Source: Heliocidaris tuberculata
Lineage: Eukaryota; Echinodermata; Echinoidea; Camarodonta; Echinometridae
NCBI GenBank assembly: GCA_025618425.1
Contig: CM046850.1
Coordinates: forward strand, 22,735,907-22,799,906
Reading direction: 5' to 3'
DNA: 64,000 nucleotides
Part shown: positions 34,253 to 46,996 of the stretch, one piece after another
How the letters are laid out: each line of letters opens with the position of its first letter
Numbering within the stretch: the first letter of the stretch is position 1
Made by a program: the position numbers and the translations under genes
Notes under the pieces: generated by a model
The model's input: only the letters and a program-made list of their open reading frames with translations
Databases searched by the model: none
Told to the model about the DNA's origin: nothing

Positions 34253-34668
34253 TTAACCCTTTCAAGACAATTGACCACATTTTGTGGTTTGGCTCAATAA
34301 CTTTTGATTCAGAGCTCTAAAAAATATACCTGACGCATGAGTAGAAAGAGCAAAATTTTCTACACACACTATGTCTATTTTTATTGCATGACCATATTGC
34401 GTTTGATGCCAGGAATTTTAAAAACGAGAATTAACTTTGAGATCCTTAAATTGGCAACACATTGAGAGGTTCAACATCATTGTTTTTTTCATCAAAATTG
34501 GCAATTTCTAAAACTGTACGGCAAATTCCTAACCATGTATATTTTTCTCAGAGACATTACAAGTTATTCGAACTATGTAGCACTAAAAGAAAATATTATT
34601 GTTGCCAATTTGAAGAACAAAATGTGATCAATTTAACCCTTAAATAATTCCTGTCCTGAAAGGGTTAA
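34253..34668. mobile_element. TTAA-ended MITE family B, copy 2 (inverted)
   Basis: Ends TTAACCCTTTCAAGACAA and CTGTCCTGAAAGGGTTAA. It is 416 bp, equal in length to the copy at 23118-23533, and lies 263 bp from the family A copy. Confidence 0.8.
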
Positions 34669-34782
34669 ACGATTTATTGCCAAAACAATACAAAGCTAGG
34701 GGGTGCCTTATGCATGTAACTACGTGACCTACCATAGTATCAGTTTTATGTAACATGTACATGTACAAATGGAGATGCTACA

Positions 34783-35025
34783 ATGAATAACGTTACATGT
34801 TGGCTCAGTTGGTTAGAGCGCCCGCCTCATGAACGGGAGGTTGTGGGTTCGATTCTCGGCCGTGTCATACCAAAGACTTCCAAAATGGGACCTTCTGCCT
34901 CCTCGCCAGGCGCTTGGCATATTAAACTGGAGAAGGGTAATAATATTATGTTATGCAGGGCCCGCTGGAGGAGCAGTTTGATAACTGAAGTGGCTACCCT
35001 GGGTAAATAAAACGTTTTTATTATT
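34783..35025 (+). mobile_element. tRNA-derived SINE, Met-type head
   Basis: TGGCTCAGTTGGTTAGAGCG (A box) and GGTTCGATTC (B box) surround a CTCATGA anticodon-like loop. The body has CAGGGCCCGC and GGCTACCCTGGGTAAATAAA, shared with the SINEs at 61176-61395 and 3298-3425. There is no CCA or terminator right after the head, so it is not a free tRNA gene. Confidence 0.8.
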
Positions 35026-37094
35026 CCCGCATCCTGATTTTTGTCCCATTTAACCCCGTTCTCCTCCTACATACTGTAGGTGGTCAGATGTGAGGGACTG
35101 AGAGTCATCCCTCCCTCAGAAACAAGAAGGAGAAGCAGACCTTGGCAATCATAAAACTTCAAAATAGTCGGTATTTCAGGAAATGGGAAGCACGGTTACC
35201 TTGTGCAATTTCCAGTCTTCGTTGTGCTATTTTGAAATGTGAATCAAATCACTTTCTGTCCTGATGTTCCACAAAGGCCTCTTTTTCGAAAATTTGACAA
35301 CTTTATGAGCTAAATATATATCTAAGGCTAGAAATCTGACATAAAAAAGCGTTATTCTCTCTCTCCTATCTCTCTCTCTCTCTTTCTCTCAAGCTCTTTA
35401 AATATAACATCGGTTTAGACCTCTGTCATCATCCGTGACAGGCAACTAAAGACACCGTAGTTCCTTTCCCTCCCATTATGACTCAGAACGATTAAGGTCA
35501 CTTCATATACTTTCACCGGTAAAATGTATTTATTAATGACGTGTACATGTATATTGATGTGGAAATGGCATAATGATATTTAGACTGAGGATCTGCTTCG
35601 GTATGAAGACATTTCCTTTTTTTTCTTCAACAGAAGCTACCAAAAAGACCAGACAGTATAGCAACCGTTACTTTGAGCAGTGAAAAGTTGTTTTGTTGGT
35701 TTGTTGTTGTTTTTTAATGGCATGTTTATTGATTGGGAAAATATCAGAATGGTATTAACTGGATTGTGATTCTGTTCAACTTTTACGTAAAGCCATTCCC
35801 TTTAAAAAAAATGATAGAACTTCCCAAAAATTAGATAAACGATTTTTCTTTTTTTAAATAGCCGTAACGCGACCAGGTGTTACAGATAATTTGCCAATTC
35901 TTGCTTGCTTGCTTGTATACGCACGCTCAGGGGGAAAAGAAGATGTACACAAGCGTAGCCAGGATTTCATTTTAGGGGGCGGTTTTGAGCACGCGAAGCG
36001 TGCCCCCCAGGGACGTTTTATAGCAAATTTGAGAGAAAGATAACGGCTCGCAGCACCTTTTTTTTAGGCGGAAAGTTATTTCGACGTCCGGACTGCTTTT
36101 CAGTTATTTGGAATACTGCAATATAACAGGGATGGGTGTAGGGAGGGGGAGTTCTCCCCCCCCCCCTCCCGCGCGAAGCGCGAAAGCTCTTACGTTTTAT
36201 AGCAAATTTGAGAGAAAGATAACGGCTCGTAACACTTTTTTTAGGCGGAAAGTTATAGTTCGACGCCCTAGCTGCTTTTCAGTTATTTGGACGCAATACT
36301 GCACTGTATGTAACAGGAGTGCGCGCAGTGAGGGGAGTCTCCCCCTTCCCTCGCGAAGACGTTTCAGCAAATTTTTGAGAGAGAGATAACGGCTTGTAGC
36401 GCCTTTTTAGGCCTTTTTCTCTCACTTCCCCCGTTTTTTGCTCTCCCCATTTTTTTTTTTTTTTTCATTTTTTTTTTTTTTTAAGTGGCTGAATAGGGGG
36501 GCCAGTACCCCCTGGTCCCCCTGTCTATGCCAGTGAAGATGTATATAGCTGCCGTTTTATAATGGATTGTGGTTATTTTATTATGGAAATAATCTTTTTT
36601 TGAAACGCAATATGCTTAAAACTTAATCATATTAATAGGGGTATGTGGGTAAAGACAGAGGCATCAATATGAAAGGAAGAATGTGGCAGTAAGGGAAAAT
36701 AAGCTGGCCAGTGGAAAATAAAGCATTTATCCCCTCCCACGAACAAAAAGTTTTTTTAAGAGAGAGAGAGAGAGTGATAGAGAGAACTGTTTAGGGGAAA
36801 CGTTGCATTGTATAGTTATTAAAACATAATTGTTTTAGCCACATCATCTGTTTACCATTAATGAGAATCCGGCTATCTTGGAAGTTTGGCATGATAGTCG
36901 AAAATGTTCAGTGCTGTAGTCCTGTATAACGTCAACTTCTTTAAACAAAAAAAAAACTCGAGAGTGCTGATGGCGTGCCCTTTTGTTTTCTCGTTTATTC
37001 CGATAATCTAGATCCCCCCCCCCCCTCCTCCCAACAAAATTGGGATTGGAATTTACATCCCATCCCCTAAATATTTCAAAATCCTGGATACGGC
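35026..37094. repeat. non-coding interval with about 180-bp tandem units
   Basis: From about 36005 to 36410 a unit containing AGCAAATTTGAGAGAAAGAT, an AACGGCTCG box and a GGCGGAAAGTTAT box occurs three times (starts near 36021, 36200 and 36365), the last one truncated. GCGAAGCGCG palindromes and C runs lie between. No exon is seen elsewhere in the interval. Confidence 0.6.
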
Positions 37095-37381
37095 CAGTGG
37101 CGTAGCTACAAGGGCATATGGTACGCGTACACCTTAAATCAAATGAAGAAAACAAAAAGAAAAGAAACACAGAAACAATGAAACATAGAGAGGAAATGGA
37201 TAGGGGAAACTGACGGTAAAAATGGAAAGAGGGAAATGGAACAGAAAAATGAAAACGCCGTAACATCCCCTAGTTATCCTAGGAATTTGAATTTTATCTA
37301 TCGAGAAATACCAGCTAGAGCCCCCCCCCTCCCCCCCCCCCCCCCCCCCTCACCAAGGTCTGGACTCACACTACGCTACTG
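37095..37381. mobile_element. hAT-like MITE with C tract
   Basis: Left end CAGTGGCGTAGCTAC and right end CTACGCTACTG, inverted. The flanks GATACGGC and GATGTGGT match at 5 of 8 bases. It contains a C-rich tract of about 29 bases at 37321-37349. Confidence 0.5.
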
Positions 37382-40131
37382 GATGTGGTACTGCTATCAT
37401 AGACGAATAGTGATGATCTTTTACTCTTAAAATTTTCAGTGGTGTCCTTCACTTCTTCAGTTTAGAGGAAACACAGTATCCAAACCTGTCATTGTCACTT
37501 TTACTCATTTCCATAACAACCTCGCCCATCCAACATTCGCCAAAAAAAAAAATCAAACACATGATGCGATAATCATGATTGACATGATTATGATGTAAAC
37601 ATGAGTTGATTGGAAACCACAGTGAGATTCCGATTCTGATCGACATTTTTTTTTTTCACACACATGTAAAATAGTGAGAATCTGATCTCGATTCAAATAT
37701 CGATATTCAAATCTCACTAATTGCTACCGGTGAGAATGTCCCTATCAGTGTAGAGTGGTTCCTGTCACAGAGGGGTGGGTACCGGGTATCGTGGGGGGGG
37801 GGGAGGAGGCCTTAAAAAGGGAGGAAATGTTACGGGGGATTGCGGGGAGGATGTGGAAGGTATGGTCGCATATTATTCCACCTTCCTTTTCCCCTCACTC
37901 TCTTCTGTCTATTCCTATTCACTCCCTAGTATTATTCTTTTCTTTTTTTTTTCTCTCTCTCTCATCTGCCCCCCCCCCCCGGGCTACACCACAGAATGCA
38001 TCTTTGCCTTGTTTGTTCTTAACGACGCACCCTTTGTTCTTTTAATATTATTTTGTTTCGATATTAATTATCTTCCTGCAGGTCTGTTTATGAGCCAAAA
38101 ACAAGAGCATGTTCCTGTTTTCATGTTGTTCATCAAGTGTTGCGGTCGGGAAAAATGTTATGGCACCAAACAGTGATTGTGTACATTTTAATTCTCATTA
38201 TTTTAGGTATTTTATGTACGTGAATAATATTGAAAGCTTACATGAAATCCGTAGAATCGTACAACATAGTGTCACATGGCGGGATGAATTGGGATAGAAA
38301 TAGTGATTGACATACGAGAAAGAAGCAGATTCAATGGAGACTAGAAATATAGAGAAAAACGAAAGACAGAGGGATGGTCAGAGAGAGGGGACGGAGAAAA
38401 AAAATAGATAGAGCAAGAGACGAGAGAGAGGGAGAGAGAGATAGAGACAGAGAGACACGAAGAGAGAGGAGGGAGAGAGAGAGAGAGAGAGGAAAATGAG
38501 TGAGACAGAGACGCAGAAAGGGATTTGGAGAGAGAAATACATGTATGTATAAGTTGAGAGGAGGGGTTACAAAAATAAGGAATGGGGATTTTTAAAAATC
38601 ATCGTTTAGTCCTTACTGAAAGAAACAAAAAACAAATCATGATAGATACTCTTTCTGTAAAATGAATATTCGGAAATTATCAAGGCTCAGAGGCTGAGCA
38701 AAGTTTATTTTTCCATGTCGCATCAATCGGATCCGTTTCAACATTTTGGCTATTTCAGAGTTACAACTACGTGATTACGATTTTTTTTTGATAGACCTTC
38801 GTTTCCGTTTCATACTTATCAAAACATGTCAAACAGTTTTCAGGGTCGGATTCATAATTTATAGTTTTTTGACAAAAAAACCTGATTTGGGGAATCCACG
38901 CTGATCATTTCCAGCATGTCCAGACTCTTTTGAAAGGGGGGAGGGGGGGGGGGAGAAGTGTGTGGAGTAGGTCTGAGCAAAACAAAATTCCGATTTTTAC
39001 GGTTACTACCTTCCCGCTCGAATCCTGTCAATCCTCCAAATTGTTCGAAAGGGGGGGGGGGCATTTTTTAGTGTTAAAAGGGTTTTTTTTCATGTTTTTC
39101 TCAATTGGTCATTTCGCCCCCCCCCCCCCAACATCCGATCCACCTACAAGAGGTGAGTTTTAACTCCCTCTGATGTACAAATCCGCGCTCGCACTCCATG
39201 GGCTGCCCCAAAATTCAATTAAACGTGACTTTTAACCGATCTGAACCTTACATCTACACTAGAGTTTGATTTTGGGGGTTGCAGTTAATCGTTAAATCGG
39301 TTAGTCGCTTAATTAAATGAGCCCCTGATCATGTGACCAACAAAGAACCTCCGTCATGTACCTGTAACATAAACAAAGTTCACATGCTAAAAAAAAATGA
39401 TATAAATAAGGAAGTCGAGAATTTCCGTTTGCGGTTTGTCGACAATGGTGAATATAAACTTACTTTGCATTAAATCAAAGTATTGAAAATGATAATGTGA
39501 AAGTAATCGTAATATTAATAAACAATAACTGTAAAGTTAAAGAGAAAAATTAGTCCCACACACATGTATACAGAAATACTTATAGCAGCAGTAACAGCTT
39601 CAGCTTATTCCGATTGGACAGTGGTGCCGGGGAAGTGAATATAAAATTTTTCTATGGTAATACTTCAGAGACCTAAAAAAAAGGTATTAAGAAAATGGTA
39701 TAGGCACTGCAGATAGATATAGGTACTTCAATTTCGCTGACAGTATTTACACTTACAGACCAAGTAACAATAATAGACAACTCGCGTTGGGGAGAGGGAG
39801 GTGGGGGTGCGAAGGCTTTTGGTGCGACGGAACGGAGCGACCGAGGGGGCTATGGCAATTTGGGATCACCTTAACTGTTAATTCGCAATCGTTTTCTGCA
39901 TTGAACAAAAGAACCCGGATATAACTTAAAGAATAGCTCGATCGTCTCCGTTTAGCTCCCCCCGTACTCATCTTAAAGGATTTAAACAAAATATCCTTAC
40001 AAAATTAACTTGTCTGAAGAAGGAGCCCGGAACTTTGGTACGGTAATCAAGTCTGCCTTTCAGTCATGATGTCTGAGGAGAATGCAGTTTGGAAAAGAAG
40101 AGGTGAAATTTTCCCTAGTTTCAGTCGTCTT
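37382..40131. other. non-coding interval with (GA)n and G/C runs
   Basis: A long purine (GA)n-type tract lies at about 38370-38520, and homopolymer runs at 37792, 37972, 38937, 39050 and 39117. No supportable gene. Confidence 0.45.
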
Positions 40132-40274
40132 CAGGGGAGCGTTTCATCAAGCGTTTTGTCAGTGATTTTTTACCGACAACTGTTATAAGCTACTGAAATC
40201 CTTTCATCTGATTGGCTGAGAGCAAATTTGTCAGTAAAAATCACTGACAAAATGCTTGATGAAACGCTCCCCTG
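40132..40274. mobile_element. 143-bp palindromic MITE
   Basis: CAGGGGAGCGTTTCATCAAG at the left is mirrored by TTGATGAAACGCTCCCCTG at the right. The complementary arms extend about 45 bp each, around GTCAGTGATTTTT. Confidence 0.85.
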
Positions 40275-40739
40275 ATCAAGCTTTCCTTCTTTTTTTTCAG
40301 TTCAAGTCTTCCTTCCAGCAATAATGACTGAAGGGAATACAGCTTGAAAAAGAAAGGAAGAGGGGAAATTTGCCCTCGTTCCAATTGTCTTCAAGTAGGG
40401 TCATGTAACCTGCGACTTAACAGGCTTACAGACGGAAGGTAATGTCAAGGAACTCAATTTATAGGAACAATATTTTTATAACCAACACGATGGGGTCAGT
40501 TCACGCCAAGAATGATCCATCGCATTGGAGATTGGGGTGGAGCAAAGGGGGTATCGTCACCCTTCTAATCCATCATATTTGATAATTGGAAATCAGACTA
40601 GTTACCAGATTTTCAGAGCTGATGCTCTTGCCTCTACGATTGAGACTGGGCGCTTTCTTGTAAGCGTACTCCAAAGTTCAATGTCATTGTCAACAAACTA
40701 TCAATCAGCAGCTGTTCTGGTTCTAATTTAAACGTAATG

Positions 40740-40760
40740 TCCTCTCTTTCTCTCTTTCTT

Positions 40761-40798
<38 letters not shown>

Positions 40799-41004
40799 CC
40801 CCCCCCCCCTCTCTCTCTCTCTTTCTCGTTCCTTATTCTACATCCACTCATCTCTAACAGTCATGCCCCATAAAATAAACATTGCATGCACCAAGGTTCG
40901 TTTTATAAGTTCATTTTCTCTGTCTCTGTCTCTGTCTGTCTCTCTGTCTCTCTCTCTGTCTCTCTCTCTCTCTCTCACTGTCTTTATGTCTGTCTCTGTC
41001 TCTC

Positions 41005-41036
<32 letters not shown>

Positions 41037-41050
41037 CCTCTCTCTTTACC
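40740..41050. repeat. (TC)n pyrimidine tract
   Basis: TC and TCTG repeats with one non-repetitive gap at about 40850-40915. The Ser/Leu-rich open frames are artefacts. Confidence 0.9.
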
Positions 41051-42871
41051 TATTTATTTCATCTCATTCCATCTCATTCTCGTATCACATTAATATGCAT
41101 ATTTCGTTTAATTCATGATCCCCATGTTGATCAAAAATACATTGTAAGAAATGACCGCGAATTAAATTTCAAGAACAAATACGACCCTTTTCATATCTCT
41201 GCGAAGGCAACATATCATGTTACAAACTGATATTGATTAATATGTCTTTCAAATTCAATAATGAAATTTACTTACCGAAAATCCTACGAACAGAGAAAGA
41301 TGGATGCCTGTGTATCCTGTGTATCTGAAACAGAATTTCTTCTCACTTTCTATTTTTAAATGTGCCACGAGCTTGCAAATGGTTCGAAACAGTGAGAACT
41401 TGCGACTTAGAATCCGATAAAAGAAGTGGAATAACAAATCTTCCTACTGAAATAGATCTGCTATTGACATTACTAAGAAACCTATGTTCTTATAGTTCAG
41501 TCAAAGATTTTTTTTCTTTTTGTGCGTCTCGCTCCAGTTAAATCCTAAACGATGATCATTTCCGACTACTTACCTAAGCCTGCTAAACAATTCTGACGAA
41601 AAAGTCAAACGTTACAGCGTTCGACTCCTCGCACCTGCCATACTTGGCGCACTTATGGACAGCTACATTTTTATAAGGGGTGTCCAACTTACTCATAGGA
41701 AGCGTTTTGATGATATACTAATTCTGGTGGTTAATTTTCTACTTATTAAGAGATATATCACTAAATGTTGCTCAAAATGTCTTTAAAGGAATCAGAAGAG
41801 CACTTTTTAATGTAAATCGTGTGATATTACTAGAAATCAGTTCAGACTATGAGAGATCAAGCAAAGGTCCTACCCTATGTTACGTTGATTGGAAGTGCTA
41901 AAGTTTTAAGAGCTGAGAAGATAACCTCTTTTAACACGAATCTAGAAGGAACTGTGATGAATGAATCATTAGAATGCTTCCCCTTTACCGACGATTTCCA
42001 GTATTCTAGAGAGTAGTTATGTAACTAGATCATTAACTAATTAAAGTTACCGAGACAAAACGAACCATATCGTTGTCCTTCAAAGAGCTTGGATGCTGAC
42101 ATGATGGTGTAGAAAGATGATACAAAACGTAAAATAGCAAATACACGGCAAGTCGACTTTAAATCACTTTAGTAAAAAGCCAGTTAGGAGAGAACGATAT
42201 GAAATGCAGGAATATAATAGCTCACATTGGCGCAGCTTGCATAGGTCCAGGCATATGGGAGGGCACTGCCATCATGGGGAGGGGGGGGGGGCACCGGTCT
42301 CACTAGGTAGGTGAAATGTAACCGACTGATAAGGGGGGGGGGGGTGGGAGAGGGTTGTATGGTCTTATTTTAATATTTCATCGTCTTCTCTATGTTTTCC
42401 TTGTCTTACTCTTTTTTTCACCATTCAATTGAGGGTACATGCCCCCGGGCCCCCCGTCGCTACGCCATTGATAGCTTATGTTGTAGGTACAGTGTCAAGT
42501 ATTGATACAAGTCGAAAAAGTAAGCAATAGCTATCTTTGAATTTCTTCTTTTTTCTCTCTTTTTTTATAAAGATAATTTTATAATCTACTAGGGAAGAAC
42601 ACTTCACCATGCAACATCGTGTTTTTAATCCTTGCATTTTGAGAAACCATAATGTTTTTATTTTCTGTACATGACAAACATCATTTGATTTGTCTGTATT
42701 GTTTGATAGTGAATATCTAATCTTTTTTTAGGCAAATTCTTTTTTATTCGCGTTGATAAGTTGTTAAATAGGGAACATTTAGGCACGATGTAAAAATTGT
42801 AAAAAATACTACGTTAAAATAAAGAATAGATATTTGTTCGCCGTAGAAATAACACTGACTTGTATACTAGG
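41051..42871. other. non-coding interval
   Basis: No exon is recognised. At 42230-42475 there is a probable eroded CAGTGGCGTAGC-type MITE with G runs. Confidence 0.35.
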
Positions 42872-43327
42872 CATAGGCGCCGGAAGCGGGGGGGGGGGGG
42901 GGGGCAGGGGGGGCAGTCGCCCCCCCCCCCCAAACGAAAAAGTGGGGGAGGCAAAATGCATTTTCGCCCCCCCCCCAAAAAAAAAAAAAGGGAGAGGAAG
43001 AAGAAAAAGAAGAAGAGTTGGAATGAAAATATTGTATATAACTTAGAAAAGTGGTTATTTTTCGCTCGCTCGCTCGCAAAATAAAAGATTATATGTGTGA
43101 TTTACGCCAGTGCTCGTAACCAGCTCTGTTGCTTCGCTATCTCGCTTTCGAGTTTCTTCGAAAATTTTTACGCGTCTTGTCCCCCCCCAAAAAAAAAAAA
43201 TTCTGCGTACACCTCTGGTCACCTCCGAAAATTTTTGACATGAGCCCCCTCCCCCTCCAAAATAGTGAGCCCCCTGGGTTGTTTGCCCCCCCCCCCCCCC
43301 AATCCAGAATTGCTTCCGGCGCGCCTG
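42872..43327. mobile_element. hAT-type MITE with perfect 8-bp target duplication
   Basis: Ends CATAGGCGCCGGAAGC and GCTTCCGGCGCGCCTG. ATACTAGG lies on both flanks (42864-42871 and 43328-43335). Long G, C and A homopolymers lie inside each end. Confidence 0.88.
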
Positions 43328-43980
43328 ATACTAGGTATTCTTATAGCTTTCAATACTATTGGGAGTTAACTGATTTTATTTCAGCTTCAAACCATCTCGA
43401 TGCAGCATGTAAAAAAGGTTTGCAACAAATCTATGACCTGCCCCCCCCCCCCGAAAACATGTATCGAGTATTACCGTGCAACGCCGTGTACACTGCATTA
43501 TGACGTTTCAGATGCAATTATCAAATATTAGTTTAATCAAGTAAAAACAACACTGATAAAGGCGTTTAGATTTGGCAAATAATTAATTTTGATGATTTTG
43601 TTCTCTTTTATGGCATCGTTTCAATTTACGCATGTCTCATGAGTATCTGTTATTGTGGCGTGACGCAAAACAAAACGAAACGAATGAAAATAAAGAATTA
43701 TTGAAATTTATAAAAGTTCACATTAATCATTTATTCATTTTGCTTCATAATCAAGATCATATTTACAATATCATTTAAATGGACATAGACAAATCGGCTA
43801 TATCTATAGTATAAAGTGGTTTTTATCAATGAAAATACACTTTCTATCTCCTGATCTTAATTATCATTTTGTTGGCACCCTCTCATGTGAATAATTATAA
43901 TCATCAAATAATATTAAGTTGACTCTTCAGGCACTCGTGGCATCATATTACCAAACAACTATTCCAACCCATGTGAACAT

Positions 43981-44562
43981 TTAAAGCAGAATGAAATCCT
44001 GGGGAAAAATCAATTTCAATGGAAAAGAGGATAGAGAGAAGCAATTTAGAAAAGGTTCCATCAAAATCGGTTGCGAAATGAGAAAGTTATGAAAGTTTGA
44101 AAAGCCTCAATTTACTTTCTATGGCGATCCTCAAATTGGCAATGTTGCTGCAAAGTGACAGGTTTAGTAGTACAACTTTCCATATGTTTTGTACACAAAA
44201 TGTCATATTTTCCCCATTATCTCTCAAGTTGCAGCTTGTCTCCTTTTTAGCTCAAGATATATCATGGGAAAACGTATTTGACACAACATATATGTTGAGT
44301 TCACAAGAAGACAAGCAGCATCTTTAGAGATAATGGAGAAAATATGAAATTTTGTGTACAAAACATATGGAGAGCTGTACTACTAAACCTGCCATTTTGA
44401 AGAAACATTGCCAATTTGAGGATCGCCATAGAAAGTAAATTGAAACTTTTCATAACTTTTTCTTTTCGTAACCGATTTTGATGGAACTTTTTAAAAATTA
44501 CTTCTCTCTATCCTCTCTTTTCATTAAAATGGAAATTTCCCCAGGGTTTCATTCTCCTTTAA
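43981..44562. mobile_element. TTAA-ended foldback MITE
   Basis: TTAAAGCAGAATGAAATCCTG and CAGGGTTTCATTCTCCTTTAA are inverted ends. The arms of about 260 bp (43981-44240 and 44310-44562) pair almost throughout. The end sequence resembles that of 59483-60262. Confidence 0.85.
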
Positions 44563-45149
44563 TCTGACAATTCACTCAATTTATCTTGTTTGAGGTTAGG
44601 GACATTTATGAATACATATAAACAATGAAAGGTTTTATATGTATCTTTGCTTAATAATTGTTTCGTATAAAATTGCTCCAAAATGCGCATAGGTATATGG
44701 AAGTAGAAATATGTATCATTTCGGAATGCAAAACTATATCTAAAATTCGATTGATTCGGGCTCTCGATGATTCCTTCCAACTAAATATGATAACCCATAG
44801 CCATCAACCCCTAAGAGACAGGGAGACACCCCTCCACCACGCTCTGTGGAATGGCGGACATGTTAACAATGTCCCCTTCCCGTTTTGTTATAAACTGCCT
44901 TAAAATATAATGTCAGGGTAATAATTTTGATGTTACTATTCCCCCGTGAATGAGACTGATTTAAAAAACATATCTTGTCAAGAAAATCTAACAATGTCGT
45001 CTCTCCCCTCCCCCTCATCCTCAGAGATTGGCGCCCCTAGTGACAAAGATAAACATGTATCAGGAAAGCTAGAGGGCGCTTTCTGAATACCAAGTTTCAA
45101 CTTTTACCGACCTGCCTTTAAAAGTTTTGTTTTAAATTTTGCTCATTTT

Positions 45150-45620
45150 TATGCCCCACCCACCGAAGGTGGTGCCGAGTTGTCGGGTTGTCCGTATGTC
45201 CGTCCGTCCGTCCGTCCCACTTTCTCGTTCTAGCGATAACTCAAGAACTACAGGAGGTATGAACTAAAAACTTGGTGCTAGTATGTATCACCATAGGAAG
45301 ATGATCTGATTAGATTTTGGTGTATGTAGGTCAAATGACAAAGGTCACAGGTCAATTTCTGTAATTGCAGGTGTTAACCTTGTTAATGCGATATCTCAAG
45401 AACCATTTGAGGTATGTACTTCAAACTTGGTACTAGTATGCATCACCATAGAAAGACGATCTGATTAGATTTTGGGATGCGTAGGTCAAAGTTCAAAGGT
45501 CACAGAGGTCAATTCTGAAATTGAAGGTTTTTGCCTTACCGTGATATCTCAAGAAGTTTGAGCCATCAACTAAATTTAGGCGGAGGCATATAGGAGACGC
45601 AGTCGCATTCATCTTGTTCT
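45150..45620 (+). repeat. dispersed repeat with internal 158-bp units
   Basis: Starts ATGCCCCACCCACCGAAGGT, then (GTCC)n. Two units follow (from about 45233 and 45391) with a CGATA.CTCAAGAAC start, a CTTGGT.CTAGTATG box and a GGTCAAA...GGTCACAG box, and a partial third at 45541. It ends GGCGGAGGCATATAGGAGAC. I know this sequence style as a common repeat of marine invertebrate genomes. No coding role is known to me. Confidence 0.7.
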
Positions 45621-45803
45621 CTATTGCCTATATCATTTACTATGTTACTTTTGTTTCTTGATGTTTCCATTAGGATGTGCTTAATTTTGTACAACCTTCG
45701 TGAAAACAAGCATTATCAGCTCATGTGCTGCAAGTCTTTTTTCTTTTTTTTTAATAAACCCTCACAATTTAATATAATTCAATTATTATTTCAAAGTTTA
45801 TAG

Positions 45804-46157
45804 ATGTGATAATAAAGAATCTCTCCCTTGTGTCAAAATAAGGTACAATAATGATGATTTTACATGTTACATAAGAAGTCAAACCATGTTTTACATTATT
45901 GAAGCAAAAAAATGAAATATATGATATTTCATATAATAAAATTCATAAGGAAAGGTGAGTGTGTGACATCATCGGTTCATTCATTTCCATACAGCCCATG
46001 TTATGCATATCACTGTTTCATGAAATAATGCAAAACTTTAAAATGCCATAACTTTCTTATTTTACATCCTATTTCAGTGAAATTTTCACTGTTATGTTTG
46101 TTTAATTTTACTCCATTTATTCAAATCAACTAGATATTAGGGTGGACTTGGCCTTCA
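45804..46157 (-). mobile_element. one arm of the 1.5-kb TTAA foldback family
   Basis: Reverse-complement match to 26628-26990, including GTGTGTGACATCATCGGTTC and the end GGTGGACTTGGCCTT. Only one end is present; the TTAA has mutated to TCAA. Confidence 0.75.
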
Positions 46158-46494
46158 ATTTCTTCATATAGACTTGATTGGCGTAACTGTTCTAATGTAC
46201 TCGACGTGATGCCTTGTGTGCGATGGGCATAATTGTTTTAGTAAGATCAGATATGTTACTATACCAAACAGACATATTTCCTGCTTTGTCCATTTCTGTC
46301 TCAATCGTTCAACCACGGCGCTTTTAAATTGAGTTATAGTCCGGGTTTTAAATTAAGATTAACATTAAGAGTGTAACATTACGAATAATCATAGTACTGT
46401 ACAAATTATCGTAATAAAATCCAACAGGACATTTCAGTTTTGGGGATAGTTCTCATCTTTAGTTCACACCATTCCCAATGCACAATTACATCTA

Positions 46495-46738
46495 CACTTT
46501 ATCTGTCTCTGTCTGTCTGTATCTGTCTCTCTATCTCTTTCTTTCTCTCTCTCTCTCTCTCCCTGTCACCTCCTCCTCCCATCTCTTTCTCCTTAATTAT
46601 CTAATAATTATATCTCCTTCCCCCTCTCCCCACTCATACGCCACCCCCACCCCCTCTCTCTCGCACACTCTCACTCACTCACTCTCTCTCTCTCTCTTTC
46701 TCTCTCCCTCTCTCTCTCCCCCTCTCTCCCTCTCCAGC
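46495..46738. repeat. (TC)n pyrimidine tract
   Basis: CT/CTGT repeats lie directly downstream of the stop of C1q gene 2, so they would be (GA)n in its 3' UTR. Confidence 0.9.
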
Positions 46739-46755
46739 AATCCCTCTCATCCGTA

Positions 46756-46996
46756 CTAATAACCGCGGTACAGGAGGAACCCGCTGAACGTGCTGTACTT
46801 CCTAGAATCGCTGTAGATCCCGTAAGTTTCCGAAGGCCCGAGCCGAAGATAGACCCGATCGCCCCTCTCCAGATGTAGGATTATGCTTTGACTCTCCATG
46901 ACGTTCCGACTGCTCGCGTCAGAGTAGATGGCGGTCATTACCTCATTGTTCCTCATCAGTGTCACACCAAGATGGCGGCCGTCATACGACCTCAAG
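46756..46996 (-). CDS. C1q gene 2, last exon: second half of C1q domain
   Basis: Acceptor TTGAACGCAG|C completes Asn. LRSYDGRHLGVTLMRNNEV, NVMESQSIILHLERGD and YSTFSGFLLYRGY precede TAG. Length 241 bases, as in gene 1. Confidence 0.9.

Noticed and set aside
34788..34860. Functional tRNA-Met gene
   Set aside because: A and B boxes are present, but the sequence continues into a shared SINE body with no terminator and an imperfect acceptor stem. It was called a SINE.
40737..41230. Ser/Leu-rich open frames
   Set aside because: Caused by (TC)n tracts; the same applies to 46478-46759 and 57362-57805.
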